A stretch of 64,000 bases of DNA from Sulfuritortus calidifontis (GCF_003967275.1 NZ_AP018721.1:434001-498000), one strand, 5' to 3'. Positions 40,340-49,790 are shown, counted from the stretch's first letter. Translations and numbers: made by a program. The notes: generated by a model from the sequence alone, not told the origin.

Positions 40340-41047
40340 GTGAGCGAAGCACACGTTAAGCGAAGCGGCCGGAGCCAACAGCGTGCGGTCGTGCTCCTGT
40401 CCGGCGGCCTCGATTCCGCCACCACCCTGGCGGTGGCGCGCAGCGAGGGCTGCGAGTGCTTTGCCTTGAGCTTCGATTACGGCCAGCGCCACGGCGCCGA
40501 ACTGGATGCGGCGCGCGCCGTGGCCAAGCAACTCGGCGCCTGCGAGCATCGGGTGCTCTCGTTGGATCTGGCCCAGTTCGGTGGCTCGGCGCTGACCGAC
40601 CGCAGCCTCGCTGTGCCCGAGCAGGCGAGCGAGGGCATCCCGATCACCTACGTCCCGGCCCGCAACACCGTGATGCTCGCGCTGGCCCTGGCCTGGGCCG
40701 AGGTGCTGGCGGCCGAGGCGATCTACCTCGGTGTCAACGCCGTGGACTATTCGGGCTATCCCGACTGCCGGCCCGAATACATCGAGGCCTTCGAGCGCAT
40801 GGCCAATCTGGCGACCAAGCGCGCGGTCGAGGGCCAGCCTTTGCGTATCGCCGCGCCGCTGATCCATCTGTCGAAGGCCGAGATCATCCGCCTGGGCCAG
40901 CGCCTGGGCGTCGACTATGGCCTGACCGTGTCCTGCTATCAGGCCGATGACCGGGGCCGGGCCTGCGGCCGTTGCGATTCCTGCCGCCTGCGGCGTCAGG
41001 GATTCCTTGATGCCGGCGTCACCGACCCGACCCGTTACCAAGTCTGA
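40340..41047 (+). CDS. queC: 7-cyano-7-deazaguanine synthase
   Basis: QueC makes preQ0 from 7-carboxy-7-deazaguanine using ATP and ammonia; 235 aa. The PP-loop SGGLDSATT lies at 21-29, FDYGQRH follows, and the zinc-binding cysteines are in [21 protein letters not shown]. The GTG at 40340 with GGAGG seven bases before it is preferred; an earlier TTG at 40313 is possible. The 15 residues before the PP-loop region are longer and more basic than in most QueC proteins. Confidence 0.93.
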   Translation: MSEAHVKRSGRSQQRAVVLLSGGLDSATTLAVARSEGCECFALSFDYGQRHGAELDAARAVAKQLGACEHRVLSLDLAQFGGSALTDRSLAVPEQASEGIPITYVPARNTVMLALALAWAEVLAAEAIYLGVNAVDYSGYPDCRPEYIEAFERMANLATKRAVEGQPLRIAAPLIHLSKAEIIRLGQRLGVDYGLTVSCYQADDRGRACGRCDSCRLRRQGFLDAGVTDPTRYQV

Positions 41048-41189
41048 ATCCGGCTTGGTATGATCGAACCAAACGGCGGCTGAATCAGTAATTTTTCTTT
41101 GCCCGGCGCCAAGCAATAACGATAATTCGCGGTCAGACGCGCTCCCCGGTCGGCGGGTGCGCATCAAGCTCGATAAGGAGACAATCAGC

Positions 41190-42458
41190 ATGGTTTTCGA
41201 ACATTTCGCACAGGCCCAGTCGATGTTGCTCTGGGTCACCTTCGCCATCGCCCTGGTCATGGGCGCGGTGGTCAACAAGACCAATTTCTGCACCATGGGT
41301 GCGGTGTCCGACTGGGTCAACATGGGCGACACCGGCCGTCTGCGTGCCTGGCTGTTCGCCATCGCCATCGCCATGATCGGCGTCGCTGGGCTGGAATATG
41401 CCGGCATGGCCAAGCCGGATGCGGCCTTCCCGCCCTATCGCGCCAGCCAGCTGGTCTGGGCCGAGAACCTGCTCGGCGGCCTGCTGTTCGGCATCGGCAT
41501 GACCCTGGCCTCCGGCTGCGGCAACAAGACCCTGATCCGCATCGGCGGCGGCAACATCAAGTCCATCATGGTGCTGGTCGTGATCGCGCTGATTGCCTAT
41601 TACATGGTCAATCCCTTCCCGGGCTCGGACAAGACCCTGTTCAGCGTCCTGTTCTATGACTGGATCCGTCCCCTGGCGGTCAACCTGAACACCAGCCAGG
41701 ACGTCGGTGCCATCGTCGGCGGTGCCGGCGGCAGTGCCATCGCCCGCCTGGTGGCCGGCCTGGCGATCGGTCTTTTGGTATTGATCTACGTCTTCAAGTC
41801 GGAAGAGTTCCGCAAGAGCTTCGACAACATCCTGGGCGGCCTGGTGGTCGGCCTGGCCGTGCTGGCGGCCTGGTATGTCACCAGCAACCTGGCAGTTTCG
41901 GCCGATGGTCAGCCCTATGCCCTGCAGAACTTCGTCGCCGAGCAGTGGGACCTGTATGCCGGCGAGGGTGACGTCAAGCCGGCCGACAGCCGCTCCCTGG
42001 CGCCGCAGTCGTTCACCTTCATCAACCCCATGGGCCAGGCCTACGGCTACGTGGCCGGCGGTTTCGACAAGACCCTGCTGACCTTCGGCCTGATGTCGCT
42101 GTTCGGCGTCATCGCCGGCTCCCTGCTCTGGTCGTTGATCTCGCGCAATTTCCGCATCGAGTGGTTCGCCAGCTTCAAGGACTTCGCCAATCACCTGATC
42201 GGCGCGATCCTGATGGGCTTCGGCGGCGTGCTGGCCATGGGCTGCACCATCGGCCAGGCCGTGACCGGCGTCTCCACCCTGGCCGTGGGCTCCATCATCA
42301 CCTTCGTCGCCATCGTGCTCGGCAGCGCCCTGACCATGAAGGTGCAGTACTACAAGATGGTCTACGAAGACGAGGCCACCTTCTTCAAGGCTCTGATCAC
42401 CGGCCTGGTCGACCTCAAGCTGCTGCCGACCAGCATGCGCAAGCTGGACGCGGTATAA
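41190..42458 (+). CDS. YeeE/YedE-family sulfur (thiosulfate) transporter
   Basis: Polytopic membrane protein of 422 aa with two related halves, of the YeeE/YedE (TsuA) family that imports thiosulfate or related sulfur species. The family's functional cysteines are visible: C34 in NKTNFCTMGA, C110 in LASGCGNKT, and the second-half pair in LAMGCTIGQAVTG. The ATG at 41190 is preceded by AAGGAG at 41175-41180, which decides against the GTG-type start 11 codons upstream. No TsuB/TusA-like gene adjoins. It stands alone, closed by a strong terminator. Role in sulfur acquisition or oxidation is inferred. Confidence 0.85.
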   Translation: MVFEHFAQAQSMLLWVTFAIALVMGAVVNKTNFCTMGAVSDWVNMGDTGRLRAWLFAIAIAMIGVAGLEYAGMAKPDAAFPPYRASQLVWAENLLGGLLFGIGMTLASGCGNKTLIRIGGGNIKSIMVLVVIALIAYYMVNPFPGSDKTLFSVLFYDWIRPLAVNLNTSQDVGAIVGGAGGSAIARLVAGLAIGLLVLIYVFKSEEFRKSFDNILGGLVVGLAVLAAWYVTSNLAVSADGQPYALQNFVAEQWDLYAGEGDVKPADSRSLAPQSFTFINPMGQAYGYVAGGFDKTLLTFGLMSLFGVIAGSLLWSLISRNFRIEWFASFKDFANHLIGAILMGFGGVLAMGCTIGQAVTGVSTLAVGSIITFVAIVLGSALTMKVQYYKMVYEDEATFFKALITGLVDLKLLPTSMRKLDAV

Positions 42459-42474
42459 GCGACGTTCGGCCCAG

Positions 42475-42504
42475 CAAAAAGCCCCGCTTCGGCGGGGCTT
42501 TTTG
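42475..42504 (+). terminator. Rho-independent terminator after the sulfur transporter
   Basis: AAAAAGCCCCGC (42476-42487) and GCGGGGCTTTTT (42492-42503) form a long perfect stem around loop TTCG, a UUCG-type tetraloop. It ends at the -35 box of the tRNA promoter. Confidence 0.95.
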
Positions 42505-42532
42505 TTGACAGTATTTCTGTGCGCTTTATAAT
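42505..42532 (+). promoter_or_regulatory. Consensus sigma-70 promoter of tRNA-Lys
   Basis: Perfect -35 TTGACA (42505-42510) and perfect -10 TATAAT (42527-42532) separated by 16 bases; the tRNA starts 14 bases after the -10 box. The -35 box directly abuts the T tract of the preceding terminator. Confidence 0.93.
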
Positions 42533-42546
42533 GCACGGCTTTTCGG

Positions 42547-42622
42547 GGGTCGGTAGCTCAGCCGGTAGAGCAGCGGACTTTTAATCCGTTGGTCGCGAGT
42601 TCGAATCTCGCCCGACCCACCA
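42547..42622 (+). tRNA. tRNA-Lys (anticodon TTT)
   Basis: 76-base cloverleaf: acceptor GGGTCGG/CCGACCC, D arm GCTC...GAGC, anticodon arm with CTTTTAA loop (anticodon TTT), T arm GCGAG TTCGAAT CTCGC, discriminator A, and an encoded CCA (42620-42622). It reads both AAA and AAG lysine codons. It has its own consensus promoter and a hairpin terminator. Confidence 0.98.
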
Positions 42623-42627
42623 AATTC

Positions 42628-42660
42628 AAGGGTTAGCGCTTAAGGCGTCTAGCCCTTTTT
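42628..42660 (+). terminator. Terminator of the tRNA-Lys transcript
   Basis: GGGTTAGCGC (42630-42639) pairs with GGCGTCTAGCCC region (42645-42655) with one bulge and one G-T pair, loop TTAAG, followed by five T. Confidence 0.7.
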
Positions 42661-42689
42661 GTTTTTGACGGCCCTTTGCGTTGTGGGGG

Positions 42690-43058
42690 ATGGCGATGCC
42701 GACTGGGAAACGATATCTGACAGCCTGGATCATGGCCATGGGCCTGGCGTCCGGGGCCGCCGTGGCGGAGACCGGGCAGAACGGCGCCTCGCTGCTGCAG
42801 ATGTGCCGCGGTGCCGGCAAGGTGCAGGTGCTGTCGGTCATGTGCCACAGCTACGCCAACGGCTTCATCGAGGCCACCCGCTTCCATGCCGGGAACGGGG
42901 CCAAGCCGGGCAGGGCCTTCTGTCTGAGCGAGGCGGACCACGCCCGGTTGCCGGGCGAGATCGTGACCTGGCTGCAGGCGCATCCGGAACAGGCCAAACA
43001 GCCGGCCGCCGCCGTGTTGAATGAGGTGCTGGTCAACCGTTTTCCCTGCAAGAAGTAG
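42690..43058 (+). CDS. Rap1a/Tai-family-like exported protein
   Basis: Exported protein of 122 aa (from ATG 42690; TTG at 42681 and ATG at 42696 are also in frame). Signal peptide about 1-25 (LASGAAVA|E). The mature part has four cysteines in MCRGAG, VMCHSYANGF, AFCLSE and NRFPCKK, and the pattern GFIEATR...ARLPGEIVTWLQAHPEQAKQPAAAVLNEVL of Rap1a/Tai proteins. Founding members are immunity proteins against type VI amidase effectors; no effector gene is next to it, so it may be an orphan immunity protein or have another periplasmic role. Confidence 0.75.
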   Translation: MAMPTGKRYLTAWIMAMGLASGAAVAETGQNGASLLQMCRGAGKVQVLSVMCHSYANGFIEATRFHAGNGAKPGRAFCLSEADHARLPGEIVTWLQAHPEQAKQPAAAVLNEVLVNRFPCKK

Positions 43059-43160
43059 CCCGGGTCCCGGACGATCGACCCAGGCGGCGGCTTGACCGAT
43101 CAGGCCGCTAACGATACTGTTCCAAGCTTTCCCTGTTTCTGTTTAAAGAACAAGAATTTC

Positions 43161-44870
43161 ATGGCCGAGTTGGAATTGACCGGTGCGGAGATTGTGATCC
43201 GCTGTCTGCATGCCGAAGGCGTGAAGTATGTCTTTGGTTATCCCGGCGGCGCGGTACTCAATATCTACGACGAGATCTACAAGCAGCAGGAATTCGAGCA
43301 TGTCCTGGTCCGCCACGAACAGGCCGCTGTGCACGCGGCCGACGCCTATTCCCGAGCGACCGGCAAGGTCGGCGTCGCCCTGGTCACCTCCGGCCCCGGC
43401 GCGACCAATGCGGTGACCGGCATCGCCACGGCCTATATGGATTCCATCCCCATGGTGGTGATCAGCGGCCAGGTGCCGACCGCCGCCATCGGCCAGGACG
43501 CCTTCCAGGAGGTCGACACCGTCGGCATCACCCGGCCCTGCGTCAAGCACAACTTCCTGGTCAAGGACGTGAAGGACATCGCGCCGACCATCAAAAAGGC
43601 CTTTTACATCGCCGCCACCGGCCGGCCCGGCCCGGTCCTGGTCGACATCCCCAAGGACATCACCCAGCACAGCTGCGTTTTCGAGTATCCGGAAACCATC
43701 AGCATGCGGTCCTACAACCCGACCAGCAAGGGGCACGCCGGCCAGATCAAGCGTGCCATGCAGATGCTGCTCGAGGCCAAGCGGCCGGTGATCTATACCG
43801 GCGGCGGCGTCATCCTGGGCGATGCCTCGGCCCAGTTGACTGAACTCTGCCGCGAACTGGGCTACCCGGTCACCAGCACCCTGATGGGCCTGGGCGGCTA
43901 CAAGGCGAACGACCCGCTGTTCCTCGGCATGCTCGGCATGCACGGCACCTACGAGGCCAATATGGCCATGCAGCACTGCGACGTGTTGATCTCGGTGGGC
44001 GCCCGCTTCGACGACCGGGTGATTGGCAATCCCAAACACTTCGCCAAGGAGGCGCGCCGGATCATCCACATCGACATCGACCCCTCGTCGATCTCCAAGC
44101 GGGTGAGGGTCGACGTGCCCATCGTCGGCGATGTCGGCCAGGTGCTGGAAGAACTGAATCGCCTGCTCAAGGCCAGCAGCGAGCGGCCCGATGCGCAGGC
44201 GCTCAAGGCCTGGTGGGCGCAGATCGAGCTGTGGCGGGCCCAGGATTGCCTGAAGTACGACCGCGGTGCCAGCGTGATCAAGCCGCAGTATGTCGTGGAA
44301 AAACTATACGAAGTGACCCGCGGCGACGCCTTCGTCACCTCCGACGTCGGCCAGCATCAGATGTGGGCGGCGCAGTACTACAAATTCGACCAGCCGCGCC
44401 GCTGGATCAACTCCGGCGGCCTGGGCACCATGGGCGTCGGTCTGCCCTACGCCATGGGCGTGCAGTTCGCCCACCCGGATGCCATGGTGGCCTGCGTCAC
44501 CGGCGAGGGCAGCATCCAGATGAACATCCAGGAGCTGTCGACCTGCAAGGAATACAAGCTGCCGCTCAAGATCATCCTGCTCAACAACGGCTATCTCGGC
44601 ATGGTCCGCCAGTGGCAGGAGTTCTTCTACGAGGAACGCTACGCCGAGTCCTACGTCGCCTCGCTGCCCGACTTCGCCAAGCTGGCCGAGGCCTACGGCC
44701 ACGTCGGCATGCGTATCGAGAAGCCGGAGGACGTCGAGCCGGCCCTGCGCCGCGCCTTCACCGAGCACAAGGACCAGCTGGTGTTCATGAACTTCATCAC
44801 CGACCCGCGCGAGAACGTCTACCCGATGATTCCCGCCGGCAAGGGCCTGTCGGAGATGATCCTGGTATGA
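43161..44870 (+). CDS. ilvB: Acetolactate synthase large subunit
   Basis: Thiamine-diphosphate enzyme that joins two pyruvates, or pyruvate and 2-ketobutyrate, the first common step of valine, leucine and isoleucine synthesis; 569 aa. GYPGGAVLNIYDEI and VRHEQAAVHAADAYSRATGKVGV are the N-terminal domain motifs, with catalytic Glu; the ThDP/Mg motif GEGSIQMNIQELSTCKEYKLPLKIILLNN lies near 455-485. ATG 43161 is chosen since the upstream in-frame part (from a GTG) lacks homology. It overlaps the regulatory subunit gene by 4 bases. Confidence 0.97.
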   Translation: MAELELTGAEIVIRCLHAEGVKYVFGYPGGAVLNIYDEIYKQQEFEHVLVRHEQAAVHAADAYSRATGKVGVALVTSGPGATNAVTGIATAYMDSIPMVVISGQVPTAAIGQDAFQEVDTVGITRPCVKHNFLVKDVKDIAPTIKKAFYIAATGRPGPVLVDIPKDITQHSCVFEYPETISMRSYNPTSKGHAGQIKRAMQMLLEAKRPVIYTGGGVILGDASAQLTELCRELGYPVTSTLMGLGGYKANDPLFLGMLGMHGTYEANMAMQHCDVLISVGARFDDRVIGNPKHFAKEARRIIHIDIDPSSISKRVRVDVPIVGDVGQVLEELNRLLKASSERPDAQALKAWWAQIELWRAQDCLKYDRGASVIKPQYVVEKLYEVTRGDAFVTSDVGQHQMWAAQYYKFDQPRRWINSGGLGTMGVGLPYAMGVQFAHPDAMVACVTGEGSIQMNIQELSTCKEYKLPLKIILLNNGYLGMVRQWQEFFYEERYAESYVASLPDFAKLAEAYGHVGMRIEKPEDVEPALRRAFTEHKDQLVFMNFITDPRENVYPMIPAGKGLSEMILV

Positions 44871-45361
44871 GGCACATCATTTCCATCCTGATGGAGAACG
44901 AGGCGGGCGCCCTGTCCCGCGTCGCCGGCCTGTTCTCGGCCCGCGGCTACAACATCGAGTCGCTCACCGTGGCGCCGACCGAGGACGCCACCCTGTCGCG
45001 CATGACCATCGTCACCACCGGCTCCAATGAAATCATCGAGCAGATCACCAAGCAGCTGAACAAGCTGGTCGACGTGATCAAGCTGCAGGACCTGTCCGAC
45101 GGCGACCACATCGAGCGGGAGCTGATGCTGGTCAAGGTCCGCGCCGCCACCGGCGAACAGCGCGAGGAGATGAAACGCCTGGCCGACATCTTCCGCGGCC
45201 GCGTCATCGACGTCGCCGACAAGACCTACACCATCGAGCTGACCGGCCCCGGTTCCAAGCTGGATGCCTTCCTCGATGCCGCCGAGCCCGGCGTCATCCT
45301 GGAGACGGTGCGCACCGGCGCCTCCGGCATCGGTCGCGGCGACCGCATGCTCAAGATCTGA
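44867..45361 (+). CDS. ilvH: Acetolactate synthase small (regulatory) subunit
   Basis: 164-residue regulatory subunit. The N-terminal ACT domain (about 1-76) starts MRHIISILMENEAGALSRVAGLFSARGYNI-like and binds valine for feedback inhibition; the C-terminal half is the ALS_ss domain. The ATG overlaps the ilvB stop (ATGA), ensuring stoichiometric synthesis. ilvC follows after 39 bases. Confidence 0.97.
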   Translation: MRHIISILMENEAGALSRVAGLFSARGYNIESLTVAPTEDATLSRMTIVTTGSNEIIEQITKQLNKLVDVIKLQDLSDGDHIERELMLVKVRAATGEQREEMKRLADIFRGRVIDVADKTYTIELTGPGSKLDAFLDAAEPGVILETVRTGASGIGRGDRMLKI

Positions 45362-46417
<1,056 letters not shown>

Positions 46418-46507
46418 GTGAGGAGAGAGGAGTGAGGAGTCAGGGGCCGTTTCGCCCTCTCGCCTTGCTCCTTACTCCTTACTCCTTACTCCTTACTCCT
46501 CACTCCT
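46418..46507. repeat. Second inverted heptamer locus, without a gene
   Basis: Left arm: GTGAGGA, GAGAGGA, GTGAGGA, GTCAGGG (46418-46445). Right arm: four TCCTTAC, one TCCTCAC and a partial unit (46469-46507), inverted relative to the left. The 23-base centre holds GCCGTTTCGCCC. The arms could form a long hairpin in the ilvC-psd mRNA. Arms match those of the element at 32025-32438 in unit length and sequence. Confidence 0.93.
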
Positions 46508-46519
46508 ATGTGCATCGGT

Positions 46520-47179
46520 ATGGCACCTCAAGCCAAGACCCCCTGGCCTCACCCCTTGATTGCCCGTGAGGGCTGGGGGCATCTCGCCCTGGCCGTGGCG
46601 CTGGCGCTGCTTGTCACCTGGCTGGCCGGCTGGCTCTGGGCCTTGCCGTTCTGGGCCTTCCTGGTCTTCGTCCTGCAGTTCTTCCGCGATCCGGCCCGTC
46701 AGGCGCCGGTGGGCGACAAGCTGGTCATCGCCCCGGCCGACGGCCGCATCGTCGCCGTGGAAAAGACCGAGGATCCCTGGCTCAAGCGCGAGGCGCTGAA
46801 GATCAGCGTGTTCATGAACGTGTTCAACGTCCATTCCAACCGCAGCCCGGTCACCGGCGAGGTGAAGCAGCAGTGGTATCACGGCGGGGCCTTCGTCAAC
46901 GCGGTGCTGGACAAGGCCTCGGTCGAGAACGAGCGCAACGCGATCTGGATCAAGACGCCGGCCGGTGTCGACATCACCTGCGTCCAGGTCGCCGGCCTGA
47001 TCGCACGGCGCATTCTCTGCTATGCCAAGCCGGGCGACAGCCTGCAGCCGGGCCAGCGCTACGGCTTCATCCGCTTCGGCTCCCGGGTCGACGTCTACCT
47101 GCCGACCGATGCCCGGCCGCGCGTCGCCTTGGGCGACAAGACCCGGGCGGGCGAGACCGTGCTGGCGGAGCTGGTCTGA
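46520..47179 (+). CDS. psd: Phosphatidylserine decarboxylase (short form)
   Basis: Makes phosphatidylethanolamine from phosphatidylserine; 219 aa short-form enzyme. An N-terminal membrane helix pair (about 22-52), the FFRDPAR block, and a C-terminal [11 protein letters not shown] where self-cleavage at Gly-Ser yields the pyruvoyl group. Start 46520 fits homologs; ATG 46508 is also in frame, immediately after the heptamer arm. Neither start has a purine-rich ribosome site, because the pyrimidine-rich right arm occupies that place. pssA follows 2 bases downstream. Confidence 0.94.
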   Translation: MAPQAKTPWPHPLIAREGWGHLALAVALALLVTWLAGWLWALPFWAFLVFVLQFFRDPARQAPVGDKLVIAPADGRIVAVEKTEDPWLKREALKISVFMNVFNVHSNRSPVTGEVKQQWYHGGAFVNAVLDKASVENERNAIWIKTPAGVDITCVQVAGLIARRILCYAKPGDSLQPGQRYGFIRFGSRVDVYLPTDARPRVALGDKTRAGETVLAELV

Positions 47180-47181
47180 GC

Positions 47182-47946
47182 ATGGCTGAACAGCCGAGCC
47201 ACCGTCCCAATCCCTTCGCCCGCGGGGGCATCTACCTGTTGCCCAACCTGTTCACCACCGGCGCGCTGTTCGCCGGCTTCTACGCCATCGTCCAGGCCAT
47301 GAACGGCCGCTTCGAGCATGCCGCCGTGGCCATCTTCATCGCCATGGTGCTCGACGGCCTCGATGGCCGGGTGGCGCGGCTGACCCGCACCCAGAGTGCC
47401 TTCGGCGCCGAGTACGATTCGCTGTCCGACATGGTCTCGTTCGGTGTGGCGCCGGCGCTGGTGATCTATACCTTCGCCCTGAAGGACATGGGCAAGTTGG
47501 GCTGGCTGGCCGCCTTCGTCTACTGCGTCGGTGCCGCCCTGCGCCTGGCTCGGTTCAACACCCAGATCGAGGTGCAGGACAAGCGCTGGTTCCAGGGCCT
47601 GCCCAGCCCCTCGGCCGCGGCCCTGGTCGCCGGCCTGGTCTGGGTCATGCACGACTACGAGGTGGCCGGCCACAGCATCCGCTGGCTGGCCTGGGTGCTG
47701 ACCGTGGTCGCCGGGCTCACCATGGTCAGCAACCTGCCCTTCTACAGCGGCAAGGACATCAACCTGCGCAAGAGCGTGCCCTTCATCGCCGTGGTCCTGG
47801 TCGCCCTGGGCTTCATCCTGGTCTCGGCCGATCCGCCGACCGTGCTGTTCGCCCTCTTCGTCGGCTACGGCCTGTCCGGCTACGGCCTCTGGCTGTTTCG
47901 CCGCCTGCGGGGGCGCCAGAGCAGTGTGGAGCAGGACCCGAAATAG
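47182..47946 (+). CDS. pssA: CDP-diacylglycerol--serine O-phosphatidyltransferase
   Basis: Membrane enzyme of 254 aa with about seven or eight helices that makes phosphatidylserine, the substrate of Psd. The CDP-alcohol phosphotransferase motif DGX2ARX8GX3DX3D is complete in DGRVARLTRTQSAFGAEYDS and the following LSD. psd-pssA placed between ilvC and leuA is a conserved betaproteobacterial arrangement, so the phospholipid pair is embedded in a branched-chain amino acid transcript. Confidence 0.96.
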   Translation: MAEQPSHRPNPFARGGIYLLPNLFTTGALFAGFYAIVQAMNGRFEHAAVAIFIAMVLDGLDGRVARLTRTQSAFGAEYDSLSDMVSFGVAPALVIYTFALKDMGKLGWLAAFVYCVGAALRLARFNTQIEVQDKRWFQGLPSPSAAALVAGLVWVMHDYEVAGHSIRWLAWVLTVVAGLTMVSNLPFYSGKDINLRKSVPFIAVVLVALGFILVSADPPTVLFALFVGYGLSGYGLWLFRRLRGRQSSVEQDPK

Positions 47947-47985
47947 GCCTTGCCTGATTTTGAATCCACGTTTATATTCAAGGCC

Positions 47986-48069
47986 ATGCGAACCGATTTT
48001 GACTCGTTCCAATTCCACTTCCTGGTTCGGCACGCCACGCGCCTGCTGCTGCCCCCGCGCGGGCGCTAA
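47986..48069 (+). CDS. Candidate leuA leader peptide
   Basis: A 27-codon ATG frame upstream of leuA with four leucine codons, three of them consecutive CTG near the end (RLLLPPRGR), then TAA. The position, size and the downstream hairpin fit a transcription-attenuation leader in which ribosome stalling at leucine codons controls leuA. It has no SD of note (AAGGCC), and homology was not tested. Confidence 0.55.
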   Translation: MRTDFDSFQFHFLVRHATRLLLPPRGR

Positions 48070-48110
48070 TCTCTCTCCCTCTCTTGTAGTTCGCGGTTTC
48101 GGTTATAACT

Positions 48111-48128
48111 TCCTGCCGAGTGTGCGGC
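48111..48128 (+). promoter_or_regulatory. Hairpin between the leader ORF and leuA
   Basis: CTGCCG (48113-48118) and CGGCAG (48125-48130 region) form a 6-bp stem just before the leuA ribosome site. No clear T run follows, so it might act on translation initiation or as part of an attenuator rather than as a simple terminator. Confidence 0.4.
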
Positions 48129-48150
48129 AGAGCACCCATTGGAGCGTGCC

Positions 48151-49716
48151 ATGAAAACAAACGAAGTGCGTTTCGGCGCAGCCAAAGACCAGTTGATCAT
48201 TTTCGATACGACCTTGCGTGACGGCGAGCAGAGCCCTGGCGCGTCGATGACCAAGGAAGAGAAGGTCCGCATCGCCAAGCAGCTGGAGCGGATGCGGGTA
48301 GACGTCATCGAGGCCGGCTTCCCGGCCGCCAGCAACGGCGACTTCGAGTCGGTGAAGGCGGTGGCCGATGTCATCAAGGACAGCACGGTGTGCGGCCTGG
48401 CCCGCGCCCTGGAGAAGGATATCGCCCGTGCCGGCGAGGCCTTGCGTGGCGCCAACTCCGGCCGCATCCACACCTTCATCGCGACCAGCCCCATCCACAT
48501 GGAGAAGAAGCTGCGGATGACGCCGGACCAGGTGGTCGAGCAGGCGGTCAAGGCGGTACAGTGGGCGCGGCAGTGGACCGACAATGTCGAGTTCTCGCCC
48601 GAGGACGCCGGCCGTTCCGACCTGGACTTCCTCTGCCGCGTGCTCGAGGCGGTGATCGCCGCCGGCGCCAGGACGGTCAACATACCGGACACCGTGGGCT
48701 ACAACATGCCCTGGCAGTTCGGTGGCTTGATCAAGAATCTTAGGGAGAAGATTCCGAATTCGGACCAGGCGGTGTTCTCCGTGCACTGCCACAACGACCT
48801 CGGCCTGGCCGTGGCCAACTCCCTCTCGGCCGTGTTGAATGGCGCCCGCCAGGTCGAGTGCACCGTCAACGGCCTGGGCGAGCGGGCGGGCAACGCCTCG
48901 CTCGAGGAGATCGTGATGGCGGTACGTACCCGGCAGGACATGTTCAGCTGCGACAGCCGCATCGACACCACCCAGATCGTGCCGGCATCGCGCCTGGTCT
49001 CGGGCATCACCGGCTTTGCCGTGCAGCCGAACAAGGCTATCGTCGGGGCCAACGCCTTCGCCCACGAGTCGGGCATCCACCAGGACGGCGTGCTCAAGCA
49101 CCGCGAGACCTACGAGATCATGCGGGCCGAAGACGTGGGCTGGAGCACGAACAAGATGGTGTTGGGCAAGCACTCCGGCCGCAACGCCTTCAAGACCCGC
49201 TTGAAGGAACTCGGCATCGAGCTGGACAGCGAGGAGGCCTGGAACGCGGCATTCGCCCGGTTCAAGGATCTGGCCGACAAGAAACATGAGATCTTCGACG
49301 AAGACCTGCATGCCCTGGTCTCCGACGAAGCCACTTTCGCCACCCAGGACCGCTACAAGCTGGTCTCGCTCAAGGTCTGCTCGGAGACGGGCGAGATCCC
49401 CCATGCCGTCGTGGTGTTGTCGGACAACGGTGTGGAGAAGCGGGCCCAGGCCGATGGCGGCGGTCCGGTCGATGCGGCGTTCAAGGCGATCGAGAGCCTG
49501 GTCAAGAGCGGCTCCGACCTCACCCTCTACTCGGTCAACAACATCACCAGCGGCACCGATGCCCAAGGCGAAGTCACCGTGCGAGTCAACCGCGGCGGCC
49601 GTATCGTCAACGGCCAGGGTGCCGACACCGACATCGTCATCGCCTCGGCCAAGGCCTATCTGCATGCCTTGAACAAGCTGGCCTCGGACGAGACCCGGGC
49701 ACACCCACAAGTCTGA
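48151..49716 (+). CDS. leuA: 2-isopropylmalate synthase
   Basis: First committed step of leucine synthesis: condenses acetyl-CoA with 2-ketoisovalerate. 521 aa. Catalytic TIM barrel with metal-binding [15 protein letters not shown] (19-33), [14 protein letters not shown] and [14 protein letters not shown]; accessory subdomains; C-terminal LeuA dimer domain (about 390-515) for leucine feedback. ATG 48151 with GGAG seven bases upstream is used; a TTG 4 codons earlier is unlikely. Likely regulated by attenuation through the leader upstream and by leucine inhibition. Confidence 0.97.
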   Translation: MKTNEVRFGAAKDQLIIFDTTLRDGEQSPGASMTKEEKVRIAKQLERMRVDVIEAGFPAASNGDFESVKAVADVIKDSTVCGLARALEKDIARAGEALRGANSGRIHTFIATSPIHMEKKLRMTPDQVVEQAVKAVQWARQWTDNVEFSPEDAGRSDLDFLCRVLEAVIAAGARTVNIPDTVGYNMPWQFGGLIKNLREKIPNSDQAVFSVHCHNDLGLAVANSLSAVLNGARQVECTVNGLGERAGNASLEEIVMAVRTRQDMFSCDSRIDTTQIVPASRLVSGITGFAVQPNKAIVGANAFAHESGIHQDGVLKHRETYEIMRAEDVGWSTNKMVLGKHSGRNAFKTRLKELGIELDSEEAWNAAFARFKDLADKKHEIFDEDLHALVSDEATFATQDRYKLVSLKVCSETGEIPHAVVVLSDNGVEKRAQADGGGPVDAAFKAIESLVKSGSDLTLYSVNNITSGTDAQGEVTVRVNRGGRIVNGQGADTDIVIASAKAYLHALNKLASDETRAHPQV

Positions 49717-49740
49717 TTTCACGGGTACGGCAACAATAGA

Positions 49741-49768
49741 AAAGGGCGACCCGCGGGTCGCCCTTTTT
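49741..49768. terminator. Bidirectional terminator between leuA and the membrane cytochrome gene
   Basis: GGGCGACCC (49744-49752) and GGGTCGCCC (49755-49763) are exact inverted copies with a 2-base centre, flanked by an A run on the left and five T on the right, serving both convergent genes. Confidence 0.92.
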
Positions 49769-49790
49769 CATGGGGTGAAGTCAGGCTGTC

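Noticed and set aside
39600-40345. preQ1 riboswitch ahead of queE or queC
   Set aside because: queE starts 12 bases after cpoB, leaving no room, and the queE-queC junction lacks the preQ1 aptamer pattern of a short C-rich hairpin and A-rich tail.
38750-41413. Very long minus-strand open frame (887 codons) opposite pal, cpoB, queE and queC
   Set aside because: The plus-strand genes are well-conserved families in every part; the antisense frame is a consequence of GC-rich third positions and shows low-complexity, unrecognisable protein sequence.
42681-43058. Type VI secretion immunity locus
   Set aside because: Only a Rap1a/Tai-like protein is present; no amidase effector, VgrG or other type VI gene is adjacent.
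43059-43160. Leader peptide for ilvB
   Set aside because: No short frame with runs of Ile, Val or Leu codons and no terminator-like hairpin before the ilvB start.
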